A stretch of 64,000 nt of DNA from Flavobacteriales bacterium (GTDB lineage: Bacteria > Bacteroidota > Bacteroidia > Flavobacteriales_F > PHOS-HE28). Where the stretch lies: NCBI GenBank assembly GCA_016700415.1, contig CP065018.1, positions 2,672,001-2,736,000 of the forward strand, read 5' to 3'. The notes beneath the pieces are model-generated. The model worked only from the letters and a program-made list of their open reading frames with translations, was not told the origin of the DNA and searched no databases. The first letter of the stretch is position 1. The number at the start of each line of letters is the position of its first letter. Both the position numbers and the translations under genes were made by a program. This document shows positions 33,415 through 41,332 of this stretch, in pieces.

Positions 33415-34578
33415 TCATCGTTCATCGCTCGTGAAGAGCATGTCCTCGACCGGCATGCGCAGCGAGCGCACTTCCGTGGCACCGGCGAGGGTCAGCTTCA
33501 TCATGAGCGCTGGCTGAAGTCCCTGCACGTTGAACAGGGAGCGTATCTCCTGGAGCAATGCGCGGCACTTCTGTGCTTGCGCATCACCCAGCACACGCAG
33601 TGATGGGTGCTCGGCAAGATGCCCAAAAAAGATGGAGGCCGATACCGGGTGGACCGCCACACCCATCGCCGTGGCCTTCAACCATACCCGCTGGGCAGCA
33701 CGTCCGGCCAGCAGGCGCCCGCGCAGGTCCAGTTGTGGCACGGCCACCAGTACCACCGCGGCCGCGTTCCGCACGGCATCGGCGGTCGGGCGCTCCAATG
33801 CGCGGCTACCGCTCCGCCGCAGCAGATCGATGAACCAGGGCTTGGCCGCAAGGCGCAGGGCCATGCGCCCGGCCGCTGGCAACCCGAGGGTCCGCACATC
33901 CAGCCCGTCGCGGGTGCGGGCCGCTTCCGCAGCGGTCCAACGCACCTCGCGCCCGAAGAATTCGGCATGTCCATGCGGGTCCAGCAGCCGGATCTGTTCC
34001 GCCGTTCCGCAGATGCCGCCTACCCGGGCCAGCGCATCGCGGTCCTCGACCGCCAGCAGGCGTGCCCCCTCCACCGCTGCCAGGGCCTCCTGCAATGCTG
34101 CGATCGTTCCTTGAGGCAGGTCCGTGCCCAGGGAGGGGCCCCGGTTGGTATGCCGGGCAGCGAGCTGTTCCGCCCACGCGTAGGACTCCGGGCGTGGCGT
34201 TCCCTCGACGCGTTCGAACCAGGCGATCGGACCCGGGCCGACTGCTTCGGCCATGCGGACGTCGAGCTGCACGCCGGATGCACCGGCTTGCTGGAGCACG
34301 TTCTCAATGAACATCCCGAGCGCGATGTGCGGGATCATTCGTTCGGGGTCGTGGACGGAGTAGGACCGCTCGGCGTCGTGGAACAAGAGCAGGCGGCCGC
34401 CGTGCAACAGCAATTTCCATGGCTGATCATTGCCTGCCGAGGGTGCCAGAGCGCCTGCGGACACGAGTTTTTGGGCTAGATCGGCACTGATGGTCAGGCG
34501 TGGCGTCGCAAGGCCGAGCCGCGATGCTTGCGAGATCATTTCCTCAGGTTGCAGAGGTGCTGGTCGGTTCGTATCCAT
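33415..34578 (-). CDS. Acg-like nitroreductase-family flavoprotein
   Basis: A 387-residue protein resembling the duplicated, Acg/Rv3131-type branch of the nitroreductase superfamily. The N-terminal half has GALAPSAGNDQPWKLLLHGG, the FMN-phosphate-contacting pattern of the family. The second half contains VLVAVPQLDLRGRLLAGRAAQRVWLKATAMGVAVHPVS, the typical gaQ...WLxAtalGL core. Members bind FMN, and some lost reductase activity and act as flavin-storing proteins. It has no signal peptide. Neighbours give no functional hint. Exact reaction unknown. Confidence 0.75.
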   Translation of the reverse strand: MDTNRPAPLQPEEMISQASRLGLATPRLTISADLAQKLVSAGALAPSAGNDQPWKLLLHGGRLLLFHDAERSYSVHDPERMIPHIALGMFIENVLQQAGASGVQLDVRMAEAVGPGPIAWFERVEGTPRPESYAWAEQLAARHTNRGPSLGTDLPQGTIAALQEALAAVEGARLLAVEDRDALARVGGICGTAEQIRLLDPHGHAEFFGREVRWTAAEAARTRDGLDVRTLGLPAAGRMALRLAAKPWFIDLLRRSGSRALERPTADAVRNAAAVVLVAVPQLDLRGRLLAGRAAQRVWLKATAMGVAVHPVSASIFFGHLAEHPSLRVLGDAQAQKCRALLQEIRSLFNVQGLQPALMMKLTLAGATEVRSLRMPVEDMLFTSDER

Positions 34579-34734
34579 GGGCGATCAGCAATATTAGCTC
34601 AACAGGGCCATGCTGATCATGACCAATGTTATTTGTTCCGGGTCGATGCCTGAAAGCGGCCCTTTGTTGGTATGGACCGGTCATGAGTCCCAATGTGACG
34701 CGACCTCTGGGATTATTGCAAATCGGATACCCTA

Positions 34735-34985
34735 ACGATGGATGTGGATATTGTCGGCAGCATTCACGCTCAGGCCTTCCGCCCAGCTTCGCCCTTCGGT
34801 GCTCCGCACCCATTGCACCTCGCCGAGCGTGTTCACCTTGATCAAGAAGGTACTGTCGGTTTCCGCTTCGAAGCACCTAGAGGCTATCGGGGGTGGCGAT
34901 GCTGATCTCGCCGAGGTAGCTGCCGTACCGGATAATGCTGCTGTCCGACTGCATGCCCACACAGGCAGCGCCCGCTTTCCGGCAT
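34735..34985 (-). pseudogene. Remnant of a secreted beta-propeller-like protein
   Basis: Two overlapping minus-strand frames hold pieces of one former gene: AACVGMQSDSSIIRYGSYL then GEISIATPDS in one frame, and TDSTFLIKVNTLGEVQWVRS then WAEGLSVNAADNIHI in the next. The wording is that of SBBP-like blades. A stop (TAG) and a frameshift separate them and both ends are missing. The gap 34579-35062 otherwise has no intact gene. Confidence 0.5.
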
Positions 34986-35059
34986 GAGGGTCAGGTTGTC
35001 CGTGCCTCGTGGACCGATGAACTATTTTGGCGTTCCGCACTAGGAGGAGGCCGTCTGGC

Positions 35060-35456
35060 CATGCCGGCCTTCATGCATGAGCACAAGCAGCAGCCCGTTG
35101 CGGCAGGCAAGCCCGTCTTCGAAATGCGCGTGGGCATCCACACCGGCCCGGTCGTCGCGGGTATCGTAGGCGTGAAGAAGTTCCAGTACGACATCTGGGG
35201 CGACACGGTGAACACCGCCAGCCGTATGGAGAGCAGCGGTGAAGTGGGGCAGGTGAACATCAGCGAGGCGACGTATGTACTGGTGAAAGATGTGAATAGC
35301 GAATGGTCATTGGCGAATAGTGAGCAACCCATTCACCATTCACCAACTCCCATTCACCGACCTGCATTCACCTTCACCCCGCGCGGCAAAGTGCAAGCAA
35401 AGGGCAAGGGTGAAATGGAGATGTACTTCGTTAGTAACAGCCTTGGTGAAGGCTGA
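35060..35456 (+). pseudogene. Truncated adenylate cyclase, C-terminal half only
   Basis: From about 35060 the frame encodes the last third of a class III cyclase domain: FEMRVGIHTGPVVAGIVGV, KKFQYDIWGDTVNTASRMES, then the family C-terminus FTPRGKVQAKGKGEMEMYFV. The metal-binding half (FTDF...GD) is missing and there is no native start. Upstream sequence joins abruptly to a remnant of another gene, so this looks like a recombination leftover. A short-word repeat (35293-35366) is inserted before the FTPRGK segment. It cannot be catalytic alone. Confidence 0.8.
35293..35366 (+). repeat. Short-word repeat inserted in cyclase fragment
   Basis: Between the LVKD and FTPRGK codons lies a segment made of variants of GTGAATGG on the left (GTGAATAGCGAATGGTCATT) and of its complement CCATTCAC on the right (CCCATTCACCATTCACC), an imperfect inverted repeat. 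It keeps the frame open. Intact paralogues at 38.9 and 41.2 kb have only about five codons here. Confidence 0.75.
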
Positions 35457-35532
35457 CTTCGTGAGGTGGCAACTCAGTCAGGGAGGCAGTGGTTATTGCG
35501 ACCGGTCGGTACCAGCTTACCTTTCCGCTTCA

Positions 35533-36774
35533 ATGGCGGAACCAGGATCGACATCGGGTAGTCCATCGGATGAAGGGCGACCATTTCACGGGGATCCCGA
35601 GGAAGCAGCCGTGCTGGCTGCTCACGACAAGTTCTGGCAGAGCTATGCGCGCCGCGACCTCGACGAACGCTTCAGCATTTGCGCCGAGGACATCACATTC
35701 TTCGGCACCGCAATGCACGAACGGGCCACCAACAAGGCCCAGTACCGCGCCATGAACGAGAAGGGCTTGGAGCAATATCCTGAGCCCTTCGTTATAGAGA
35801 ACCTGTGGCTCGATGTGCACCTGCTAGGCGACACGGCCTGGACGGAATGCGATTCCTACTGGATCCAGGAGCACGCCGGTACACCCATTCGCGACCTGCT
35901 GCGGCAGACCACCATTTTCCACAGGCGGGACGGCCAGTGGTCGGTGGTGCACGTACACGGGTCCGAGCCGGATTACCGTTTGCAGGAAGGCGAATACATG
36001 ACCAACCCGAAGATCATTGCGCGCAACAAGGAACTGGAAGGACAGGTGGCGGAGCGAACGCGCCAGCTGAAGTATGAGAAGAAGCGCAGCGAAGATCTGT
36101 TGCTCAACATCCTGCCTGCGGAGGTGGCGCAGGAATTGATGGACACCGGCACCTCGATCGCAAAGCAGTACGAGAACGCCACCATCCTGTTCACGGATTT
36201 CAAGGATTTCACGCGGGCCAGTGAACTGATGTCACCGCAGGAACTGGTGGCGGAACTGAACAGCTGCTTCAAGGCTTTCGACAACATCATCACCGCTCGT
36301 GGCATCGAGAAGATCAAGACCATAGGCGACTCCTACATGTGCGTGGGCGGCCTGCCCGACCCCGGCACAAGCACGCCGACGGACGTGGTGCATGCGGCGT
36401 TGGAGATGCAGTCGTTCATGAAGTCGCGGAAGAAGGAACGCGATGGGCAAGGCCTGCCCGCGTTCGAGATGCGGGTGGGCATCCACACCGGTCCGGTAGT
36501 GGCGGGCATCGTAGGCGTGAAGAAGTTCCAGTACGACATTTGGGGCGATACGGTGAACACCGCGAGCCGCATGGAATCTTCAGGCGAGGTCGGGCAGGTG
36601 AACATCAGCGAGGCGACGTACCGGTTGGTTGTCGGTGATCGGTTGTCGGTTGTCGGGCGTGCGGATGAACAAAGGATATCGGACAACCGACAATCCTTCA
36701 GCTTCACCCCGCGCGGAAAAGTGCAGGTGAAAGGGAAGGGAGAGATGGAGATGTACTACGTGGAGCGGGCCTAA
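35533..36774 (+). CDS. Class III adenylate cyclase with N-terminal SnoaL-like domain
   Basis: A 413-residue cytoplasmic protein from the ATG at 35533. Residues about 20-155 are a SnoaL/DUF4440-like cone domain (LAAHDKFWQSYARRDLDERF, WSVVHVHGSE), a possible ligand sensor. A coiled coil (KELEGQVAERTRQLKYEKKR) leads to the cyclase domain: metal aspartates in LFTDFKDFT and TIGDSYM, purine-selecting K (KIKTIGD) and D (QYDIWGD), and transition-state N/R in DTVNTASRM. The K/D pair points to ATP rather than GTP. The C-terminus carries a TTGTCGG-word insert. First intact gene of the cyclase series. Confidence 0.88.
   Translation: MAEPGSTSGSPSDEGRPFHGDPEEAAVLAAHDKFWQSYARRDLDERFSICAEDITFFGTAMHERATNKAQYRAMNEKGLEQYPEPFVIENLWLDVHLLGDTAWTECDSYWIQEHAGTPIRDLLRQTTIFHRRDGQWSVVHVHGSEPDYRLQEGEYMTNPKIIARNKELEGQVAERTRQLKYEKKRSEDLLLNILPAEVAQELMDTGTSIAKQYENATILFTDFKDFTRASELMSPQELVAELNSCFKAFDNIITARGIEKIKTIGDSYMCVGGLPDPGTSTPTDVVHAALEMQSFMKSRKKERDGQGLPAFEMRVGIHTGPVVAGIVGVKKFQYDIWGDTVNTASRMESSGEVGQVNISEATYRLVVGDRLSVVGRADEQRISDNRQSFSFTPRGKVQVKGKGEMEMYYVERA
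36626..36697 (+). repeat. Short-word inverted repeat inserted in cyclase gene
   Basis: Repeats of GGTTGTCGGTGATC and GGTTGTCGGTTGTCGG are followed by the complementary TCGGACAACCGACAATCC. TTGTCGGTTGTC at 36643-36654 and GACAACCGACAA at 36682-36693 are a perfect 12-base inverted repeat. The insert lies in frame between the SEATY and FTPRGK codons, the same place as at 35.3 and 43.3 kb but with a different word. Confidence 0.8.
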
Positions 36775-36814
36775 AGTGGCCAAGCCAGCGTACCCCGTAG
36801 AAATACGAGGCGCA

Positions 36815-36860
36815 AGACCGGAGGGAATGCGCACCTTGCAAGGCCGGATAACACCGGTCT
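36815..36860. terminator. Possible hairpin between cyclase genes
   Basis: AGACCGG (36815-36821) and CCGGTCT (36854-36860) are complementary and enclose the smaller palindrome CCTTGCAAGG. The site lies 40 bases past a cyclase stop and 69 before the next start. No T-run follows. Confidence 0.3.
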
Positions 36861-36929
36861 ACACACAACAAACATGAGGGGTCCGGTCCATCCGTTCGGA
36901 GTTTCCATGGAGGCTGAACGCAGTGCACG

Positions 36930-39008
36930 ATGAGCCGCGCATTTTGTCGCCTGCTCGTTTTCATGATCCTGCTTTCCGCAGGAAGGTCGCTCACCATGGC
37001 GGCCGCGGTGAATGCATCCGGGATCGATACGGCTGCTGTTCCATCACCTTCGTTGCAACGGGAGACCGCGCCACGAAGCGACGCCTTAGTGATCACTGAA
37101 CAAGCCTTGCGCGACCATCGGTTCTTTGCGTGGGATATCGTGACCAGAATGCCGGGCATCGACCTGATGCAGCTCGGACATCCGCGCTATTCACAGGACG
37201 ACCGCGCCGAATTCGCAACGCGCGGATACGATGACGCGATGTGGCCTGCACTGGACAGCTCCGCCTACGCAGATCTTTCACGCGGCAAGGTCTTCTGGGT
37301 GCGTTTCGAAATGGTGTGCCCGACCACTTCGGATACATCCGGCATGGGTGAAGCAGACCTCCACATCTTCAGCCAAGGCGCCATCGAGGTATACCTGAAC
37401 GGCCGCATGGTGGATCGCATCGGGAGCCTGCCTGCACCGGAGATAGCAGGGCCTTACCACACAGCCTCATTCAGTCCACGTCGCACGGTCCGTCTTCATT
37501 TTCTGTACGATGGGAGGCCGGAGATCATCGCCATCCGTGCGGTGTACGCACCTGACCGCGACTTCAATCGAGGCGGCTCCGACCTCTTGAAGTTCGACCT
37601 TTCCAGCTCCGCGGTCACGGAGAACATCAGGGAACTTGAAGGCAACGCGTTGCTCCTGTACGGCATGTTCACGGGCATCAACCTGCTCATCATGCTCCTG
37701 GCCATCGCCATCCTTTCCTGGGGTGGTCGTGACAAGGGCTGGCCGCAATTGGCGGTATTCTCCTTCGCCTTGGCGTTGGTGGCCATCACCAACACGGTGA
37801 TGAAGGTGGCCGCCGACCTCCCTTTGGCCGCTATGGAAAAAATTGGTTACGTGAATGATCTGGCCTATCCGCTCAGCATACTGTTCCTCGTGCTGGTGTT
37901 GCGCGCCATGTTCGGCGATGGCGATCGGCGCGGCACGTGGTTCTTCATCGGCCTAACTGCGGTGATGATCGGCCTGAACTTCCTGAATTACTATTTCCCC
38001 GGAACGTCCGGTAAGTACGGCTCTTGGATGACGCTGATCTATTTTTTCGAGGTGGTGCGCCAAGCTTGGAACGCCATGCGGAAGAAGGTGCCTGGTGGTT
38101 GGTTGATCGCCGTCGGGTCATTGGTCTTCGTCTGCGGTGGGGTGTTGTTGGAGCAAGCCTACAACTATTCGGGACAGGAAATGCCGTTCCTCCTGCGCAC
38201 GATCATGCGGCTCACCGTCTACCTCTCCATGCCGGTCACCATCGCGGTCTATATGGCGCTGCGTTCGGTGCATGCCAACCGCCTGCTGGCGCGGCAGCGC
38301 GATGAGCTGGACATCGAGGTGAACGAACGCACGGCGGAACTGCGCGTGGAGAAACAACGTTCGGATGATCTGCTGCACAACATCCTGCCGGAGGAGGTGG
38401 CGAACGAACTCAAGGCGAAAGGAAGCGCGGAGGCCGAGCTCATTGAGCATGTCACGGTGCTCTTCACGGATTTCAAAGGCTTCACCGCGATGAGCGAACA
38501 GCTCAGTCCGAAGGAGCTGGTGCGCGACATCCATGAATGCTTCAGCGCCTTCGACGGCATCTGCGGGAAGTACGGCATCGAGAAGATCAAGACCATCGGT
38601 GACGCTTACATGGCGGCGGGCGGCCTGCCCACGCCCAACACCACGCACGCCACGGATGTGGTGCGCGCCGCGTTGGAAATGCGGGACTTCATCGCCGAAG
38701 GCAAAGCGCGAAAAGTGGCGGCGGGCCTACCCTATTTCGAGATCCGCATCGGCGTACACACCGGTCCGGTCGTAGCAGGCATCGTAGGCGTGAAGAAGTT
38801 CCAGTACGACATCTGGGGTGACACGGTGAACACGGCGAGCCGCATGGAAAGCAGCGGTGAGGTGGGGCAGGTGAACATCAGTGAAGCGACGTATGCACTC
38901 GTGAAAGATGAAGCGGACCTCACGTTCTCCCCGCGAGGCAAAGTGCAAGCGAAGGGCAAAGGGGAAATGGAAATGTACTTTGTATCCAATAACAATCCCA
39001 TCACTTGA
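36930..39008 (+). CDS. Membrane adenylate cyclase with 7TM-DISM-like sensor
   Basis: A 692-residue protein. It has an N-terminal signal sequence, a periplasmic beta-sandwich region (about 45-215; GKVFWVRFEMVC, IEVYLNGRMVDRIG) and seven predicted membrane helices (about 230-450), the plan of 7TM-DISM receptors. A short coiled coil (RQRDELDIEVNERTAEL) links to a class III cyclase domain with FTDFKGFT, KIKTIGDAYM, QYDIWGD and NTASRMES, so ATP is the likely substrate. The C-terminus FSPRGKVQAKGKGEMEMYFV is unmodified by repeats. Its stop overlaps the next gene's TTG start, suggesting an operon with the downstream cyclases. Confidence 0.87.
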   Translation: MSRAFCRLLVFMILLSAGRSLTMAAAVNASGIDTAAVPSPSLQRETAPRSDALVITEQALRDHRFFAWDIVTRMPGIDLMQLGHPRYSQDDRAEFATRGYDDAMWPALDSSAYADLSRGKVFWVRFEMVCPTTSDTSGMGEADLHIFSQGAIEVYLNGRMVDRIGSLPAPEIAGPYHTASFSPRRTVRLHFLYDGRPEIIAIRAVYAPDRDFNRGGSDLLKFDLSSSAVTENIRELEGNALLLYGMFTGINLLIMLLAIAILSWGGRDKGWPQLAVFSFALALVAITNTVMKVAADLPLAAMEKIGYVNDLAYPLSILFLVLVLRAMFGDGDRRGTWFFIGLTAVMIGLNFLNYYFPGTSGKYGSWMTLIYFFEVVRQAWNAMRKKVPGGWLIAVGSLVFVCGGVLLEQAYNYSGQEMPFLLRTIMRLTVYLSMPVTIAVYMALRSVHANRLLARQRDELDIEVNERTAELRVEKQRSDDLLHNILPEEVANELKAKGSAEAELIEHVTVLFTDFKGFTAMSEQLSPKELVRDIHECFSAFDGICGKYGIEKIKTIGDAYMAAGGLPTPNTTHATDVVRAALEMRDFIAEGKARKVAAGLPYFEIRIGVHTGPVVAGIVGVKKFQYDIWGDTVNTASRMESSGEVGQVNISEATYALVKDEADLTFSPRGKVQAKGKGEMEMYFVSNNNPIT

Positions 39009-41332
39009 CCCGGACACTTCTCCTTCTGGTGCTTTGGGCCGCTCTTGTCCCGGCATTCGGTCAGCAAGCCCGGCTGGATCGTCTCATCGATCGGTTGAGC
39101 GAGCAGCCCGGACCGGATACGGCGCGCATGAACACGCTGGTGGAAATGGCCCGCGTGTACGCCACCATCAACTACCCGAAAGCGCTGGACGCCGCACATG
39201 AGGCATGGCGCATCGCCGATCGTTTGGACAACGATGAAGGCCGTGCGGCGGCTTGGACCTTCGAGGCCTATGCGCACATCCGCGCGGAAGAGTTCGCTGC
39301 CGCCGATTCGGTGAACAAGCGCGCCATGACGATCACTGGCAAGGGTGGCCACCCGCGCTTGCTCGGGTACAACTACTGGTTCAACAACGCCAAAGCGGTA
39401 TGGGGCGATACCACTGCGAACTACAGGCAAGAGATGGCCGAAGCCATTCGGCTGCTGCGCAGTGTGGGCGATGACCAAGGCGTGGCAGAGGTATTGGTGG
39501 AGTCGTCGTTGTTCATTCTCAATACCGATGTACAGGGAAGGAAGGACAGCCTGGAGAAGGCGACCGCCATCTACGAGGCAAACCACGACTTGTCGGGCTT
39601 GGCGCAATGTGAGGGCGCGCGGCTCTTCGTCGGACTCTATGCGGATGACACCAAGGCCCTCATCCTAGCGCTGGAGCGGGCACTCGCAATGGCCGAACGG
39701 GATGGCAATCTCTGGGTGATCTCTGCCATGCAACAGAACCTGGGGTTCATGTTCATCGGCTCTGCGGATTATGAACGTGGCCTACAGTATACACTGGCGA
39801 GCATCCGCTCCCTCGAGGCGCAACAGCACGAACATGCGATCGGCGAACTCTATGCGAATGTCGGATACCTGCTCCTTGAAATGAACGATACAGAGGCGGC
39901 AGGATCATACTTCCGGACAGCACTCACCAAGCAGCCGAGTGGCAGTCCGAACACCTTGATCGGCCTGGCCATTGTCTGTTTGCGCCAACAAAAGCCGGAC
40001 AGTGCATTGTTCCACTTGGATAAGGCACGCGCCATTTCATCGCAGGGGGATAATGAGGCGGAACTCGGCGAGATCGAAGGTTGGGAGGGCGATGCCTTAG
40101 CCATGAAGGGGGACACGGTAGCGGCCATCACGCACTATGAGGGTGCATTGCGGATGCATCGCAGAGACGTTACCTCCTCGGAACTGGAAGCAAGGGAGTC
40201 CAACGCCTTGGGCAATGTGCTCTTGAGTGCTTCGGCCCACGTTCTGGCGGCCACTGGCAACAAGCGCACCGAAGCGCGGGCGCATGCGGAAAGCCTCTTC
40301 ACCCGGGCGCTGGAACTGGGGCGTAAGAACGACCTGTTGAAGCCCCAAGAACAGGCCTTGCGGGGTTTGGCACGATCGTACGACCTGCAAGGGAACCCTG
40401 TTGCAGCGCTGGACTTCTTCAAGCAGTATGCTGTCATAAAGGACAGCACCCTCAACATCGATAAGGCGAAGGCCGTGGCCTTGCTCAGTGTGCAATACGA
40501 GACCGAGAAGAAGGAGCAGGAGATCGTGCTGCTCGGGAAGGACAAGGAGGTGCAAGCGAAGGAGATCCAGAAGCAGAAGCTGGTGCGTAATGGCTTCATG
40601 GGCGGCTTCGCACTGGTGGCTTTGTTCGCGGGCGTGTTCTTCTTCCAGCGCAACCGGATCAGCAAGGCGCGCAAGCGCAGTGATGAGTTGCTGTTGAACA
40701 TCCTTCCCGCGGAAGTAGCGGAAGAACTGAAGGAGAAGGGCGAGGCCGAGGCCCGGCTCATCCCGCACGTCACGGTGCTCTTCACGGACTTCAAAGGCTT
40801 CACCGCGATGAGCGAACAGCTGAGTCCCAAGCAATTGGTGAAGGACCTCCACGAATGCTTCAGCGCTTTTGACGGGATGATGGAGCGGCACGGGTTGGAA
40901 AAGATCAAGACTATTGGTGATGCGTACATGGCTGCAGGCGGGTTACCGGTGGAGAACAGTACGCACGCGGAGGACGCGGTGCGGGCCGCCTTCGAGATGC
41001 GCGATTTCATTGCCGAGGGCAGGGCCGGCAAGGTCGCCGCCGGGCTGCCCTTCTTCGAGATCCGCATCGGCATCCACACCGGCCCGGTAGTGGCGGGCAT
41101 CGTGGGTGTGAAGAAGTTCGCCTACGACATCTGGGGCGATACGGTGAACACGGCGAGCCGCATGGAGAGCAGTGGTGAAGTCGGGCAAGTGAACATCAGC
41201 GAAGCGACGTATGCATTGGTGAAGGGTGAAGCGGATCTCACGTTCACCCCACGCGGAAAAGTGCAGGCGAAAGGGAAAGGGGAGATGGAGATGTACTTTG
41301 TCAACGCGACAGGATCGGTCACACAAGAATGA
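39005..41332 (+). CDS. Membrane adenylate cyclase with TPR sensor region
   Basis: A 775-residue protein starting with TTG at 39005, overlapping the previous stop by four bases; this start gives a clean signal peptide (LLLLVLWAALVPAFGQ). The periplasmic part (about 20-490) is a chain of TPR-like helical repeats. One membrane helix (MGGFALVALFAGVFFF) and a linker (KARKRSDELLLNILP) precede the class III cyclase domain: FTDFKGFT, KIKTIGDAYM, AYDIWGD, NTASRMES. The residues suit adenylate cyclase. The C-terminus is FTPRGKVQAKGKGEMEMYFV with no insert. It overlaps the next cyclase by ATGA. Confidence 0.87.
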   Translation: MTRTLLLLVLWAALVPAFGQQARLDRLIDRLSEQPGPDTARMNTLVEMARVYATINYPKALDAAHEAWRIADRLDNDEGRAAAWTFEAYAHIRAEEFAAADSVNKRAMTITGKGGHPRLLGYNYWFNNAKAVWGDTTANYRQEMAEAIRLLRSVGDDQGVAEVLVESSLFILNTDVQGRKDSLEKATAIYEANHDLSGLAQCEGARLFVGLYADDTKALILALERALAMAERDGNLWVISAMQQNLGFMFIGSADYERGLQYTLASIRSLEAQQHEHAIGELYANVGYLLLEMNDTEAAGSYFRTALTKQPSGSPNTLIGLAIVCLRQQKPDSALFHLDKARAISSQGDNEAELGEIEGWEGDALAMKGDTVAAITHYEGALRMHRRDVTSSELEARESNALGNVLLSASAHVLAATGNKRTEARAHAESLFTRALELGRKNDLLKPQEQALRGLARSYDLQGNPVAALDFFKQYAVIKDSTLNIDKAKAVALLSVQYETEKKEQEIVLLGKDKEVQAKEIQKQKLVRNGFMGGFALVALFAGVFFFQRNRISKARKRSDELLLNILPAEVAEELKEKGEAEARLIPHVTVLFTDFKGFTAMSEQLSPKQLVKDLHECFSAFDGMMERHGLEKIKTIGDAYMAAGGLPVENSTHAEDAVRAAFEMRDFIAEGRAGKVAAGLPFFEIRIGIHTGPVVAGIVGVKKFAYDIWGDTVNTASRMESSGEVGQVNISEATYALVKGEADLTFTPRGKVQAKGKGEMEMYFVNATGSVTQE

